NCBI GenBank assembly: GCA_021234155.1
Contig: JAJEKV010000009.1
Coordinates: 9,740,546 to 9,804,545, forward strand
DNA: 64,000 nt
Reading direction: 5' to 3'
Source: Isoetes taiwanensis
Lineage: Eukaryota > Streptophyta > Lycopodiopsida > Isoetales > Isoetaceae
Position 1 is the first letter of the stretch; each line of letters begins with the position of its first letter. A program made the position numbers and the translations under genes. The notes under the pieces are model-generated. The model did no database searches. It was given only the letters and a program-made list of their open reading frames with translations, and was not told the DNA's origin. Below are positions 1-12,266 of the stretch, in pieces.

Positions 1-72
1 GACCCTGCTGTTATAGATCGTCCTGCATTCTCAAGAACATCTGTTGTACTCCAAGATCTCCAACTTGAGGAT

Positions 73-192
<120 letters not shown>

Positions 193-950
193 ATTTTTAC
201 GTCGTAGCACAAGCCAGCATCCCTTAGGACATACGACGCTCCCTCTTCAAGGAGCACCACCCCCTACAAGGATACCAGGGCCACATGATCATGAGCAGCA
301 CTTGGATGATGCATTCGTGCCAAGGTGAGTTTATTAACTTTTGAAATTACTAATGACATTTAGCAGTGTTTATTCGAAAAACTTTGTTTGATCATTTTCT
401 CTTAATACGTAATTCAAGGACTAGAAATATTGATGAATGTGGCTATCGCGATCAAGCCGGGTCCAAGACCCGCATGCGAGCATGCTTTTCCATCCACAAC
501 AGGTTCGTCCAAGCATGTTGCTTTATTTACACTTAGGTCTATGATCTAGAAGATAGAAGGAAATATCTGGTCCATTGGCTGCCAATTGACATGAGTGGCT
601 TTGTCTTTAGCTGTGCTTGTTTTCAGAATTGGTCCAGAATGACAAATAAACAAGTCAAAAGCCCCATGGTTTGTGCATGATCATTCGATGCGTTTTAGCT
701 TTCAATTTTGAATGCAAAGGTATAAACAAGTTTATTATAAACGTTGTTGCTATTTGGCACATTCAAGCTGTAAAACAGGTCAAGAGTTGGGGAATACGTC
801 AGATCAAATTGAACAGGGAGAATGTTGTACAACCGAGATGATTATATTAACTATATAATAAGTAGAATTTTTTGGTCATAACTGATTATTAGATGTCTTG
901 ACAGTTTATAAATTTGAACTTATTATGTATTTGTTTGAATTGCAGAAATA

Positions 951-1442
951 ATGTTTGACGCATCTACGAGCAAGAACGGATTAGATGCATTTGTTGCACC
1001 ATCTAGATTAGTGACATCCATGCCTGAAACTCCATCTAACACAGCTACATTACCTAAAAATCCTCAAGTGCATTACATTACAAGTGATGGGTGGATTTAG
1101 GCTGTGCAGGAAGAGAGGGCTAGAAAAGCTGAGGCTGAAAGCATTAAGAAACAAAAGGCAGAAGAAAAAAAGGCAGCTCAAGCAAGAAAGAGGAAAGAGA
1201 AGGAATTAATTGAGGTAGCTAGGAAACGAAGGAAAGAAGAGAAAGAGATGCAAGAGAAGGCAGAGGTTGAATGGGAGGCTGGCACCAGAAGATTGAGAAG
1301 CCTCTTATATGGTATGGGCCGACGTCACATTCCTTTATGTCAGCCCAGAGAATTTGACATGGTTGCATATGAGATGAGAAAGAGGAGGTTTTTGCTACTG
1401 AAGAGCAAAAGGGAAACTAATGTCAATGGACGAACAAACTAG
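951..1442 (+). pseudogene. C-terminal exon of a transposase-like protein, amber-interrupted
   Basis: An exon-like open frame follows a plausible 3' splice site ending at 945. It starts at the ATG at 951 and reads as a Ser/Thr/Pro-rich linker (with HYITSDGWI), then a highly charged Lys/Glu/Arg coiled-coil segment (AEAESIKKQKAEEKKAAQAR), and ends at 1442. A TAG at 1098-1100 breaks the frame, but the same frame continues on the far side. A proline linker followed by a charged helix resembles the C-terminal tail of Pogo/Tigger-type DDE transposases. No catalytic core is visible, so the assignment is tentative. If the TAG is instead part of a 3' splice site (TTTAG at 1096-1100), this would be two alternative exons. 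Confidence 0.4.
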
Positions 1443-2354
1443 TAGTGGTCAGTATCTAGATATGACTTAAATGTTTTTGCTCCATTATTATGTGAAAATA
1501 AGTTGTCTTTTTTCAGGTACAACCAATGGAGAACAGTCATTCCAATGATCATCTTAAAGGACATCATGATTTCTTCTTGCTTTTGATAAAAGACAATCAA
1601 TTCAAGGCTGTTTAATAGAAAGACATTTGTAAATAATTCATAGCAATATCAATGTGTTTCTGTAAATACCACTTCTGTTGATTATTTTGATGCTCGTTTT
1701 ACAGTAAATAAGCTGTTTTATTAGTCTTAAACAGGTACAATTGTAAGCCCTTATTGACAAGGGGATTGGATAGTTAGATAGCCTTGCATGGGCAATTACT
1801 GCAGCCCTCGATGGCTATCTTGTAGCCTATATGGGTGCTGCCTTAGCCCTGGTGGTACCTATACCCCCATCACTTTGAAGATTCATATGTTGAGCTCGCA
1901 ATGCCAGTTTGGTATTTCAGAGGATAAGTGCTATGGAGCATCTCCTTGGGCATGTTGCAATGTGGAGCACACAGCTTACAAGCTGCCTATGTAGCAGGCA
2001 TATGGATTCTGCGCTTAAGTGCGCAGCCGACGGACACCCTCCCCTATAACATTTGGTAATTACTATACTGCGATTATATGTTTCAACTTATCATACAATG
2101 TTGGTAATTTTTGAAATGATAATGAATTAAAGACTTGTAGGGGGGTTCAGTTTTTCCTTGGTGACAACTCACGTTATAAAATGCAATAAATCAGGCTCGA
2201 ACCAGTTAGAGATGTGCAATCTATACTGCAATATCTGCACATCATATTATACTTAATCTATACTGTAATCTATACTGCAATCTCTAGTGATATATACATA
2301 TCAAATTTTGATTCTTCATAAAAGAAATGAGATAAGAAATTTGTACCAACAGGA
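1443..2354. other. Intergenic, no gene seen
   Basis: AT-rich sequence with only short open frames of non-coding character. It ends in the presumed 3' untranslated region of the minus-strand gene that stops at 2355. Confidence 0.6.
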
Positions 2355-2963
2355 TTATAAGAATCCCTTTTTAGGACTGCCAGAACTAGACAATTGAGCA
2401 GCAGCATCTTCCTTTCCAGCTTTTTCCAAGCAGTATTTAGCAATTTCTCTGAACTTAGGAACGGATTTCAGCTCCACCTTAGTTCCATCTCTTAAAGTGA
2501 TGACCAGATCACCCCATTCACCAATAAACCGAGGAATAAATTGCGCATCAGTGATCACATCATACCGAAAATCTTTTCGATCTCCTCCTGTTAATCCAGA
2601 CAAGATGGTAACTCGCAAATTTGTGAAACGATAACGCAGGAACAGAGCCCGGAAAACTGCGGCCACTGTGAGGGGCAGCCATATGAGGGAGAACCCAAAA
2701 ACTAAATTTGCAAGGAGGTCTCCATAATGAGGGCCTCCGTCGAAGAAGACCTCCTCCTTGTCAAAATCCTTCTTGTCTTTGGAGGAAGAGGCAGGGATTG
2801 TGGAGGGAGATGCAGCTCTGAGAAATCGAGGGACCATATGCGGCATATTTGTGTGGGAGCCGATTGAAGAAGGAGGAAGAACTGGGCGCCATTGAATATG
2901 GCGATTCGAAGGCGAGGCTAGACGGAATGGACAATTGGGCAGGCCGAGGCAGGAGGGCGCCAT
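2355..2963 (-). CDS. Plastid-targeted membrane protein with PH-like (DUF304/bPH-type) domain
   Basis: Single-exon frame of 202 residues starting at the ATG at 2961-2963. An in-frame ATG upstream at 3071 would add 36 residues, but it lies in the shared 5' region and gives a less transit-like N terminus. The first 60 or so residues are rich in Ser, Pro and Arg with few acidic residues, as in chloroplast transit peptides. A hydrophobic segment follows around LLANLVFGFSLIWLPLTVAA. The C-terminal domain contains RYRFTNLRVTILSG, RYDVITDAQFIPR and GDLVITLRDGTKVELKSVP, the beta-strand pattern of bacterial-type PH domains that sit behind a membrane helix. Role inferred: an envelope or thylakoid membrane protein of unknown function. 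It is transcribed divergently from the neighbouring TPR gene. Confidence 0.8.
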   Translation of the reverse strand: MAPSCLGLPNCPFRLASPSNRHIQWRPVLPPSSIGSHTNMPHMVPRFLRAASPSTIPASSSKDKKDFDKEEVFFDGGPHYGDLLANLVFGFSLIWLPLTVAAVFRALFLRYRFTNLRVTILSGLTGGDRKDFRYDVITDAQFIPRFIGEWGDLVITLRDGTKVELKSVPKFREIAKYCLEKAGKEDAAAQLSSSGSPKKGFL

Positions 2964-3184
2964 AGCTGCCCTTCCTGTTTTTGGATTTTGCCTTCGTATT
3001 TGTGGAAGATCGTGGCCGTCTCCACACCCTTGGAATTTCTCCTGGATATTACACACATCTTCACCGTTCATTTTCCCATGTCATTCTCTCTCTCTTTTTT
3101 TCTCCCCTAGAAGGATCTTCAACACATCACAACCTTTCGTTTCAGGATCACATTTACTCTCCATTTCTTCCCTTGTAATTCGAA
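2964..3184. promoter_or_regulatory. Shared divergent promoter region
   Basis: Only 221 bp separate the two divergent start codons (2963 minus, 3185 plus). The gap holds a pyrimidine-rich tract at about 3083-3110 (CT repeats, then a T run), resembling the Y-patch of plant core promoters. No clear TATA box is seen on either strand. The 5' untranslated regions must lie within or overlap this gap. Confidence 0.55.
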
Positions 3185-6100
3185 ATGGCTGCTTCAGGCC
3201 TGCGCATCCAATCTTCGCCAAAAGTAGCTCCCTCGGTTAGTATTACTTCTCTTCATTGCTACATTCTTTTGCTTCATGTGTTTGAATCATTTAAGATCGG
3301 AATTTATTCTTTCTACAGGTTTTTTGTTGGGGTAGCCATTTTGGCACGAGAAGTATTCACTGTAACTTCCATAATCACAGAAACATTTTGCGATTTTGCG
3401 TTGCTTTAAAAGATGCAAAACAGGGTTTCAGTCAACCTCGAAGTGATAAAAAGGTGATTGCTCTGGCAGTGTAATTCGAATGGAAAATTAAATGTCCTAT
3501 GAACATTGGCTGCAGAAAAACAATCAAACAGAACGTACAAAAGGAGATGAGTCATCCAGGAAAACACGGTAGTTTCTCTTTGCTCCTGCAGTAATCTGAA
3601 TTCTGCTTTGTAAAGTACAATTAATCCATCTTCTTTGTATAGGGATGCGTCTATGTCAAAGTCAGATTTTGATAAATCAGGTAAGCAGATTGCTACCAGA
3701 AAGATTTTATTTGAAGTATTTATTGATAACCAGAAATCCATGAATGAAAAGAAAGATAGAAAATGCAAGAGTGAGCCAAAACTCTAGAAGCTCATATTCC
3801 AACTTTTTCTTGCCTAATTATGTCCAAAGATTGGCATTTTATAATGAGCCACAGCTATAAGTGCACTTATTTACGTTATTTATATTTATATTAATGCTCC
3901 ATTTGGATAGTATAGCGCTTCTCCTGAAACTGAACACTAACATACCACGAAGCTGAATTTAGAAGTTCAGTGGCAGATAACATGACCAAATCCTGCATGA
4001 CATCCATTGCCATCTTTCTTGCATCCGTGAGCTTACCCTACCTCCTATTCTGTACAATCCCTGCATTCACATGTCCCTATGCTAATATCCTCAACTTCTG
4101 GATAGTGGCATAACCTAATGAAGATAGAATACCTTACCACTGCTGATGAGCACTGGCTTGCCTTTTTTATCAAACTGAAAACAGGTATTCAGTTGGTTTG
4201 GAAGCATGGGGATGATTGTTGATGTTAATGTACCTTGTCTTTACAAAGCAACATCAATTTGACCAAGTTGTCTGTCGGTTCCTATTATGAAGATAGCTGT
4301 TATATCCTGTGCCAACGGGATGCAAAAACTTCTGCCAAATGCACTAACGCATTTGAATCCATCATTGTTAAATAGGTTCAGACACTGTCATGTTCAAATA
4401 TTCCTCATTAAAGCACTTCTGCAGCCATACTATCAGCTGCATTTTTGTCGTCTTTAGATTTCTTGGTCTGCTTACACGGAGTTGAATAATGGTCTTTTAA
4501 TCACGATTCCTGCTCTAATGTGATGTTTCGGCTTACCCTTTTCTGTTTCTTTCTTACTTCTCCCTTCCTTAAGTGTCTCTGACCTGAAGAATGTTGTGAT
4601 TGTTGCAAGATATTTGTAGGCTGGAGTCAAATCCTTCAGCAAGTCAATGGCAATTTCTCCTCTTTCTCCCTTTGCTGCAACAGAGGGAGACTTCTGAATC
4701 TAATGCCATATTCCTGCAAATCTCAAGATTCTCTTCAACAGTAATCTGCATTGCTAAAGGCTTCAACTATATGAGACCAAAGTGGTGCAGCTCTCATTTG
4801 TCCTCTTAGATCAGCATCAAGCAAGGCTTGAGAATGGTCGAGAACCTCTTCCTTGGCAGGATCAGTGTTGCTCCTGAAGCTGGTTTGCGTGTGCATCCCA
4901 ATTTGTTCGAAATTCTTACTCCATTCATATTTTTAGTAAATATTGGATAAGCAAGTAAATCACACATCAATTATGTTATATCAAATTGGTGTTACACCAT
5001 GGAAATCAGTGAATATTACCCAGAATTCCACCAAATAGAAAGAAAGAAGAAAAAAAGAAAGATTTATTAACGTCTACGTAAGGCCCGAAGGATCTATGAG
5101 ACCATAACACGTACAGAATTCAAGACCTCCAGGAGGAAACCCTCCTGTTATCCAAAATATACAAACAAAATATTAAGTTAACAGAACTTATTGTGGAAAT
5201 ATAGAGAGAGATACTCAGCAGTTAACGAAATTGAACACCCCAAGCCAACCTAAAAACCATTAGGACTTGGAACCTTCTTGTACCTCTCCTAAAATTAAAC
5301 CAAACCAAAGGGCCCCTCTGACTCAATCTTGTCTTTGAAAAAGATTCACTACGATCTCGAATCACATGGGAAAGTGAGGAAAACTGGCACAATACAAGTG
5401 TTTGCATTCTATAATGAGCCAAGCATTGCCACTCATCTAATTTACAGTCTACAGTTCTGTTTATATATCTTAACTGTTTTTAGGTGTGCAGGAGCTAGGA
5501 CAGAACTATTATTTCCATCAAGCAAGCAAGAATCTTCTTTGATCCCTTCTGATGAGGAGGAATTTGAAGAACGCCTTAGAGCTATTAAGAGGTTATTGCT
5601 TGGTTACTATCTTCTCTGATCAAGTACATAGATATCTGAATGTCTGTATGACATTGTTTCTATTAGATGGATTTCATTTTCTCATTTACTCAAGTGTAAA
5701 ACTCAATTTGGGCTCTTCCTTAATGGGGACAAATGAAGTTATGCACAGAGCCACACATTTCTGGTCATAATACCCCATCAGCTGCTGCAGTGTTTGTTGA
5801 TCTTTTAAAGAGGCAGTGAGCTGAAAATAAAATGCTCCACGGACTCAACTAAACCCAAATTGCATAAAGGATACTTCCTGCCCTCACAATTCTTAGCCCT
5901 CAGAGACAGTAATGCGTAACTGGAGTTAGAGAGATTTGTGTTATAGCATTACCACGTCTACAACAGCAGAACTCAATCGAGCAAAAGATCCTAGTAATGT
6001 GCTTTACGCCAGTTGGTTAGGCCTGATAGCTCATTATTTATATGGGGTGAAGTTTACCATTCATACAACATTTTGTTATTTATAATTCTGTGTTATGTTT

Positions 6101-9100
6101 TTCTACACCTCTCCTAAGGTCTCTGGGCAACTGAAATCATTTGTCTTTCTTGCTTTGCATATGAAATTTTCACAAATCATTTTATCTTGAAAGGTTACTG
6201 TTTGACAATATGAACTGTTACTCTCATATCAGGTCTGCAGAGGTGAAAATAGAAACAAAGGAACAGCAAAAGTTTGCTCCAATAGATTATGACAGGCCTC
6301 CGGCAACCAACAACGATTGGATGAAAAACATTTATCTTAAGGCATGACACATTTGACGTCACTGGTACAGTCGATATGACTTCTGTTTGACCTCTTTTCT
6401 TATTGTCTTTGTGATAGATAGGCGCTGCAATTGGAGCAGTTGGGGTTATTGTAGCTTTTGGGTTTGGGGATTTTCTTCCCTCTGGAAGGTAATTCACAAA
6501 CTCTTCTGGAGGAATTCATAACAAGAGGCTCAAAACGGACAAGATATTCACTGAATTTGGAAAAAGTACTGCTACCCAAGATAAACTGCACAATAAGCGT
6601 CTTTGGTGGTCTTAGCAGCAAATTCCATGCTTGAACTCTCATTGCCTTCCACTACTGCAAATATGCAACTAGCCAGGGAAAGTTGAAAAGCGTGTGCTAA
6701 TTCTAGTTGATCCATAAATCTTTCTCTATTATGGCATGGATGGGAGGACCTGGCTGAGCCAGTCAGAGAATCCAAAGCTTGCTTAATCAGGTGAAAGATA
6801 TCAATTTCGTTAGAAAGGAGAGCAACAGCAAGGAGGAATAAACCTGCACGAAATTGTCAAAGGGGGAGCAATTTACTCTGTATGCAAAGTGGAAGATTGT
6901 AGGTCAGGACATTACAAGGAAATTCCATTCTATCCATAACTTCAAATTCCACGTTACAAGGTACACACAATAGATAACTTCCATTTCTCCGGAGATAATC
7001 TTGCTTATATAAGCTGCATTTATGCTGATGGGCATCAAGGGGTTTGCTATTTATTCACTACCAAGTAAAAGTGGGAATATAAGGCACTTTTCCTCTACAT
7101 GAGCTTTTCTCACATTTTCTATCTTTCCAGAAATTCTTCCATAACCTTATTGCTTTGCTTCCGTCATGATATGGCATTTTCATGTCCTCTTTAGCATATG
7201 ATAATTGTTGCAGCAGTTGAAGAAATAAGGGAAGCCTTGTTTATGTGATTGGCTCATTTTAATATCCAATGCTAAGACCTAACATGGCTGTGCTATTTGC
7301 AGTGGAAACATCGGGAATGTACAAACTACACTGACAACAGAGGAAACATTAAAGTTCAAGGTACGCTATTTATACATTATAACAACAGAATAATGCACCC
7401 ATTTTCAGATTCCAGGCTTTGAATTTGAGCTGTTTTGACTCTGTCAGAGGAATGTGGGTTTACAATCTGTTGTAAATACATCTGATATCAAGAGCCATAG
7501 ACTGCTTAACCATCTAAACATTCCTTAATTTTTATATCGGATCATAGGACTAAAAAAAGGGAAGTTTCTATGCTTTCCCAATCCATATTGTAGATACTGA
7601 AGAGATTGTCATTATGAATTAAGTCCTTGCATTTGATTTGTCTGCTGGTGTCATGTGAAAAAAGCAGAGACGATCTCCATTAATGAGATTGGTTCATAGT
7701 AAGAATGCATATATCCATGTTCTCTGTTTAATGGTGGTTTGCACTTGCCTGTCCACTTGGAAGCTTGTAGTTGTATTTCATTGTTACAATTCGCTCTGCA
7801 GGCCCGGTTGGAAGATTTTGAAGCAGTCTTAGCAACTTCACCCATGGATCCTGCTGCACTTAAGGTATTTATTCATGTACATAGTGGAAACTTAATCCAC
7901 CATATATGAGTGGCGCAAATTACTCTAAGTATGGTGCATCATGATCACCACTCGTTATAAAGGTCACATGTCTGTGTTTTGTTCACTTTTGCGAGTAAAT
8001 GCCTCCTTCACTGGTATTCTTTGTTTTTCTTTCACTCTATCATAGTAGCAGGGAGTATGTTGGTGAATTGAGCAAGGAGAAACCTCGCGTAGTTAGATCT
8101 TTTTGACTGTTTAGAGATTGGATCCATCAATCTCTTAGACAGATAGTGAGACTTGTGTTGTGGTGGTTATTCCAAGTGACCTGTCTGGTCATGTGATCTT
8201 TGTGATCACTCTGGAAGAGCTTTGCATCTACAGAAGGGTTATGTGTAAAAAAGGTTGACTATGGGCAAAGAACACAGAATACGTATAAAAGCAAGCTTAC
8301 TAATTTCTCGACTTGAACATGTAAAAGTATTTTATGGGTATACATGCAGAGGAATGGATGGAATGCATGAAAAAGGGTTTTCTGTTATGAATAGTGGTAA
8401 ATACATACAGATGACCCCTGGTCCAAAACCGGGGAACACCCTTAGGAGGCGTCAACCATTAGTTAGACTAATGTATGCACTAGCTGAATTAGTGCAGTGT
8501 ACACTGGTGGTATTAGGATGGATAATGCCCTAATATGCTATATGTGTTGGGAGTCATACCCCAATCTTATGCTGTCCTTCATACCACCTTTTTGGCCAGA
8601 AGATGATGGGATGAAGGCGGAAAGGAAAGGTGATGGGTGGTGAATCCATTTACTTTCCTTTGCAGTTTACCTAAGTTCGGGGAACTTGGGAAATTCCATG
8701 TGTGGTTGAGACATGTATGGTCATTACAACTGAGGACAATCATCTTCTGTTCCGGTGTGCTGTTACCATCCTGTGTGGAGTATGTAACAGTTGTTTGGTG
8801 AAGCTTTCTAGGGGCGCAGCCCATTAAAAGCGGAAAACAACCATATAAAGTGCAAGCCTTATGTGAAAATGCCTTGGGAGGAAAGGGTAAAAGGAAGCTA
8901 GGTGTATAAATATGAAAAGAAGGCGTCAATTATCGGAATGTGTGCGAGGATCTCTGGCTGTGTGTGATCTGTGGGCATTCTCTCACGCTAGCTCTCTGCT
9001 CGGTAGGTGATTTACTTTATGTGAATCTATAGTCTTGTGTGGACTTAGCTTGATTTCACTTGTTGTTCCTTTTCAGAGTCCTGTGTGGACTTAGCCTGAT

Positions 9101-12100
9101 TTCACTTGCGGTTTGTAACAATTTGACACTCCTGTTGTATTAGCTCAGGGCATGCGAGCGGAAAAAGGTTATGCATTATTGATCGAATTTTCCACTTGTA
9201 GTCCCTGGCCAAGCAGAGGCGAATATATCCTCTCATTTGTGTTGTTTAGTTGGGATTGTGCTTACTAAAATGAGGTTTATTGCCGCTTCTTAAAGAATTA
9301 ACAAAAGCCTATTACCATTTCCACTGCAATTTCTATATTTAATATAGTTATTGTTGCTAATGTGATTCATTTGTTTCTTTTAATATGAATTTGCAGGGTG
9401 CAGGTGTTACTTATTCACAGCTTCAAGACTATGGCAATGCAGCATCTCGTCTTGAAAACCTTATAAAGGTCTGAATGCCCAAAGCAGGGCATGTGTTTGT
9501 TGATTGCAGATCCTATGGATAAATTTGGCGAAATGATTAATAACCATGAGAAGTTGAAAAATGTTTCTTCTTTCTAAGGAGCATGTATCTTTGCAAACCA
9601 GATTCGACCGGACGATGTTGAAGCATTACAATTACTTGCGGAAGCATGTCGTAACTTGGGGGATTACGCTGGAAGTATACGTACTTACCAAGATGCACTG
9701 AAGGTTAGTACATATGTACAGCATTATGGGACTCTCATGCATTGTGAGAATGACTATATATCTTGCATGGCCATATGAAGTCACAAGAACTAAAGTGCAT
9801 TGGACAGTATGATCGAACAACCGATAATGGCACATGTTTTGCTTAGTAGTGTAGTCATAAACAATGAGTAATGAGAGGTGTTTTGAGGCAAAATCATAAA
9901 CAATGTTAAGGAAGAACTATAGTCTGGCTACTACCAGCATGTAAGAAAACAGCAGTTGACTAGGATTTAAAGATAAAAACAATGCCATCACGCCACCTTT
10001 CATGTGTATGCCTCATCAAAAAACAATTCTTCAGCATGAGTGCTCGTTTCAAACTGTACAAATTCTTATGGCAGGTTTCTTCAGGCCAGTCTCTTCCCGT
10101 TTTACAAGGTTTGACTGATGTTCTCCTTGATGCCAAAAGACCGGATCAGGTATATGAAGTCTCTGTAGTCTCTGTTTACATTTCTAGATGTCACGGAATG
10201 CATAATTGCTAGCTTTTCTTGCTATAAAAATAATGATCTCAAAGAAGGAACACTGTCACTTCAGAGAAAAGTTCAGCTAATATGGATTTAATAATGCATC
10301 TGCCGTGGATAAAGCAACTCCTGTCCCCATTTTTAAAGCACATGCTAGTACACGTTAGTTTTAAGTCTTAATTAGCGTAATTAGGGCCTACAAGGTAAAG
10401 AGTAATTAAGGCCTACAAGGTAAAGAGTATTTTAGCACTATTGAATACAGCAGTACTAGTTTATAACTCCCCAGCTAAGGCATAACGTGAATTGCACAAG
10501 ACTTCCCATTGGCCATGTATATGCTCTAGAGATGCATGTGGCACACATACATATATTCATATTCAAATAAAAGAAAATGGATGTGGTATTCTTGGTTGAA
10601 CATGGAACATCAAATTTGGAATCTAAAGCCATGGTCCCAAGAGGCGTGTTTAAAATAATAGGGCTACTAGCATGTATGGTGGAGTGGTTCTAAGGGCAAC
10701 ATTGCTATGTTCTTGTTGGTTTCCAGATGGAAAAGTGATCCTGATTAAATTGTTTAGGCTGTTGCAGAGTTAATTGCGGCAAGAGAAAGGCTGAAATCAA
10801 ACACTGCGAATACACTTCCCTCGGATGGACAGGAAACAGCATTCAAACAAGTTGATCCTGTGCAGGTTAGTGCATGCACATTGGACATCACAATTAATTA
10901 GTTGCCTTCATTTGATTCCGTTGCTTAACCTGAGTTATTATCCCAGATAGAGCTGTTGCTTGGAAAGTCATATATGGCATGGGGGCACCCTGGTGATGCT
11001 GTTACAGTTTACGATACATTAATAAGCAGCTATCCTGATGACTTCCGTGGATATTTAGCAAAGGTGCATGAATATATGAGTCGCATTTGAATTTAGATTG
11101 TGCAGTAAATATATGCCATTGTCATTGCTAGTGGTCCATTTATGACCAAGGATCCCAAGGTTAAACAGAGATAGACAGACACAGAGAGAGCTAGAGAACA
11201 AGAACAAAGCTAAAAGAGACCATGAGAAACTGTTTCAAAAGACAAATTTGCATCTTGGATTGGACATGACCTTCACTTCAACAGCTTCCAAACAGCTAAT
11301 TGATAGGAATGCCTACTAACACATAACTAATTGACGAATGGGCAGTTAAGCCTGTCAGTTCAATTGCATACCAGCATGCAATCATGGCGTACATGTGCCT
11401 GACTGCCAACTCATAACAGCATCGATGATGTTTTAAGCTTCCAGAATTGTTGGCAAGGCTTAATGAGCATATATGCTGGCTGACAATTGGTTGGGTAGTA
11501 GTGAAGGTTCAATCAGCAACTAACCTTTTCATGCACATGGTGTTGACCTTTGTGCATGAAACACAAAGTCATGAATTATTTGCCAGGCTGAGGAAACGAC
11601 CAACCTTTTATCAAATCTAAATGGCACAGCTGTTTGAGTAAATTCAAGATCCCAATACGTTTTTTCCCAGACGGAAGTGAAATTTAACGCCTTATAGTTC
11701 TAAGGCCCATGGTAATGTGGCAATCAGCATAATCTATTCCGTTATGAAGTATACTGCTGTTTTTTGAAACCATCATCCATGTTGCCCTCCAAAGGACTCT
11801 CTTTTCTCTCACGAAAATGAACTAGGAAGCGACAACATAGTCGTGAAACGAACAATGAATATAGTTACAGAATCTCAATAGCACTTGGTTGCTTAATTAA
11901 GCCATAAAAAGGACGGTTATAGCCTCTGTATGTGCAGTTCTAAATTGTCTGCCCATGGTGGTGTCAAGTGTCCATTCATAATCTTTTCTTTCCAGGGCTT
12001 GCTATTGAAACAACAAGAGAAGCGCAGTGAAGCAGAGCGCATGTTTATCCAGGTAATAATGCTGAAACCTACATTCGTTTGTAACTATAAGAAGAAACCA

Positions 12101-12266
12101 TATAGATAGATTTGTGATAGCTTGTTCTATCAAAGTTTTCTTGCATTAAATTCCTGAGCAACGTAACTTACTGATCACTGATATTTAATATCTCCTTATT
12201 TTTCAGGCCCGATTTCTTGCTCCTCTCAAGATGAAACCTCTTGTTGATTCGTTCTCTAGCAGTTGA
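3185..12266 (+). CDS. Chloroplast TPR protein (plant lumen-type TPR family), 16 exons
   Basis: Sixteen exons join in frame to 422 residues: 3185-3235, 3319-3453, 3516-3568, 3643-3680, 5492-5591, 6233-6341, 6418-6488, 7303-7360, 7802-7864, 9397-9468, 9602-9703, 10075-10149, 10758-10865, 10947-11063, 11996-12052, 12207-12266. All introns are GT-AG except intron 6, which starts GC after AAG. The N terminus (MAASGLRIQSSPK) is transit-like. An acidic stretch (SDEEEFEERLRAIKR) is followed by one hydrophobic segment, IGAAIGAVGVIVAFGFGDF, then helical repeats including ALQLLAEACRNLGDYAGSI and ELLLGKSYMAWGHPGDAV, typical of TPR pairs. The layout (transit, one hydrophobic helix, TPRs) fits the plant TPR family annotated as chloroplast lumen common proteins (At2g37400/At3g53560 type), named from memory. 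Introns reach about 1.9 kb. Role inferred: protein-protein scaffold in the plastid. Confidence 0.85.
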
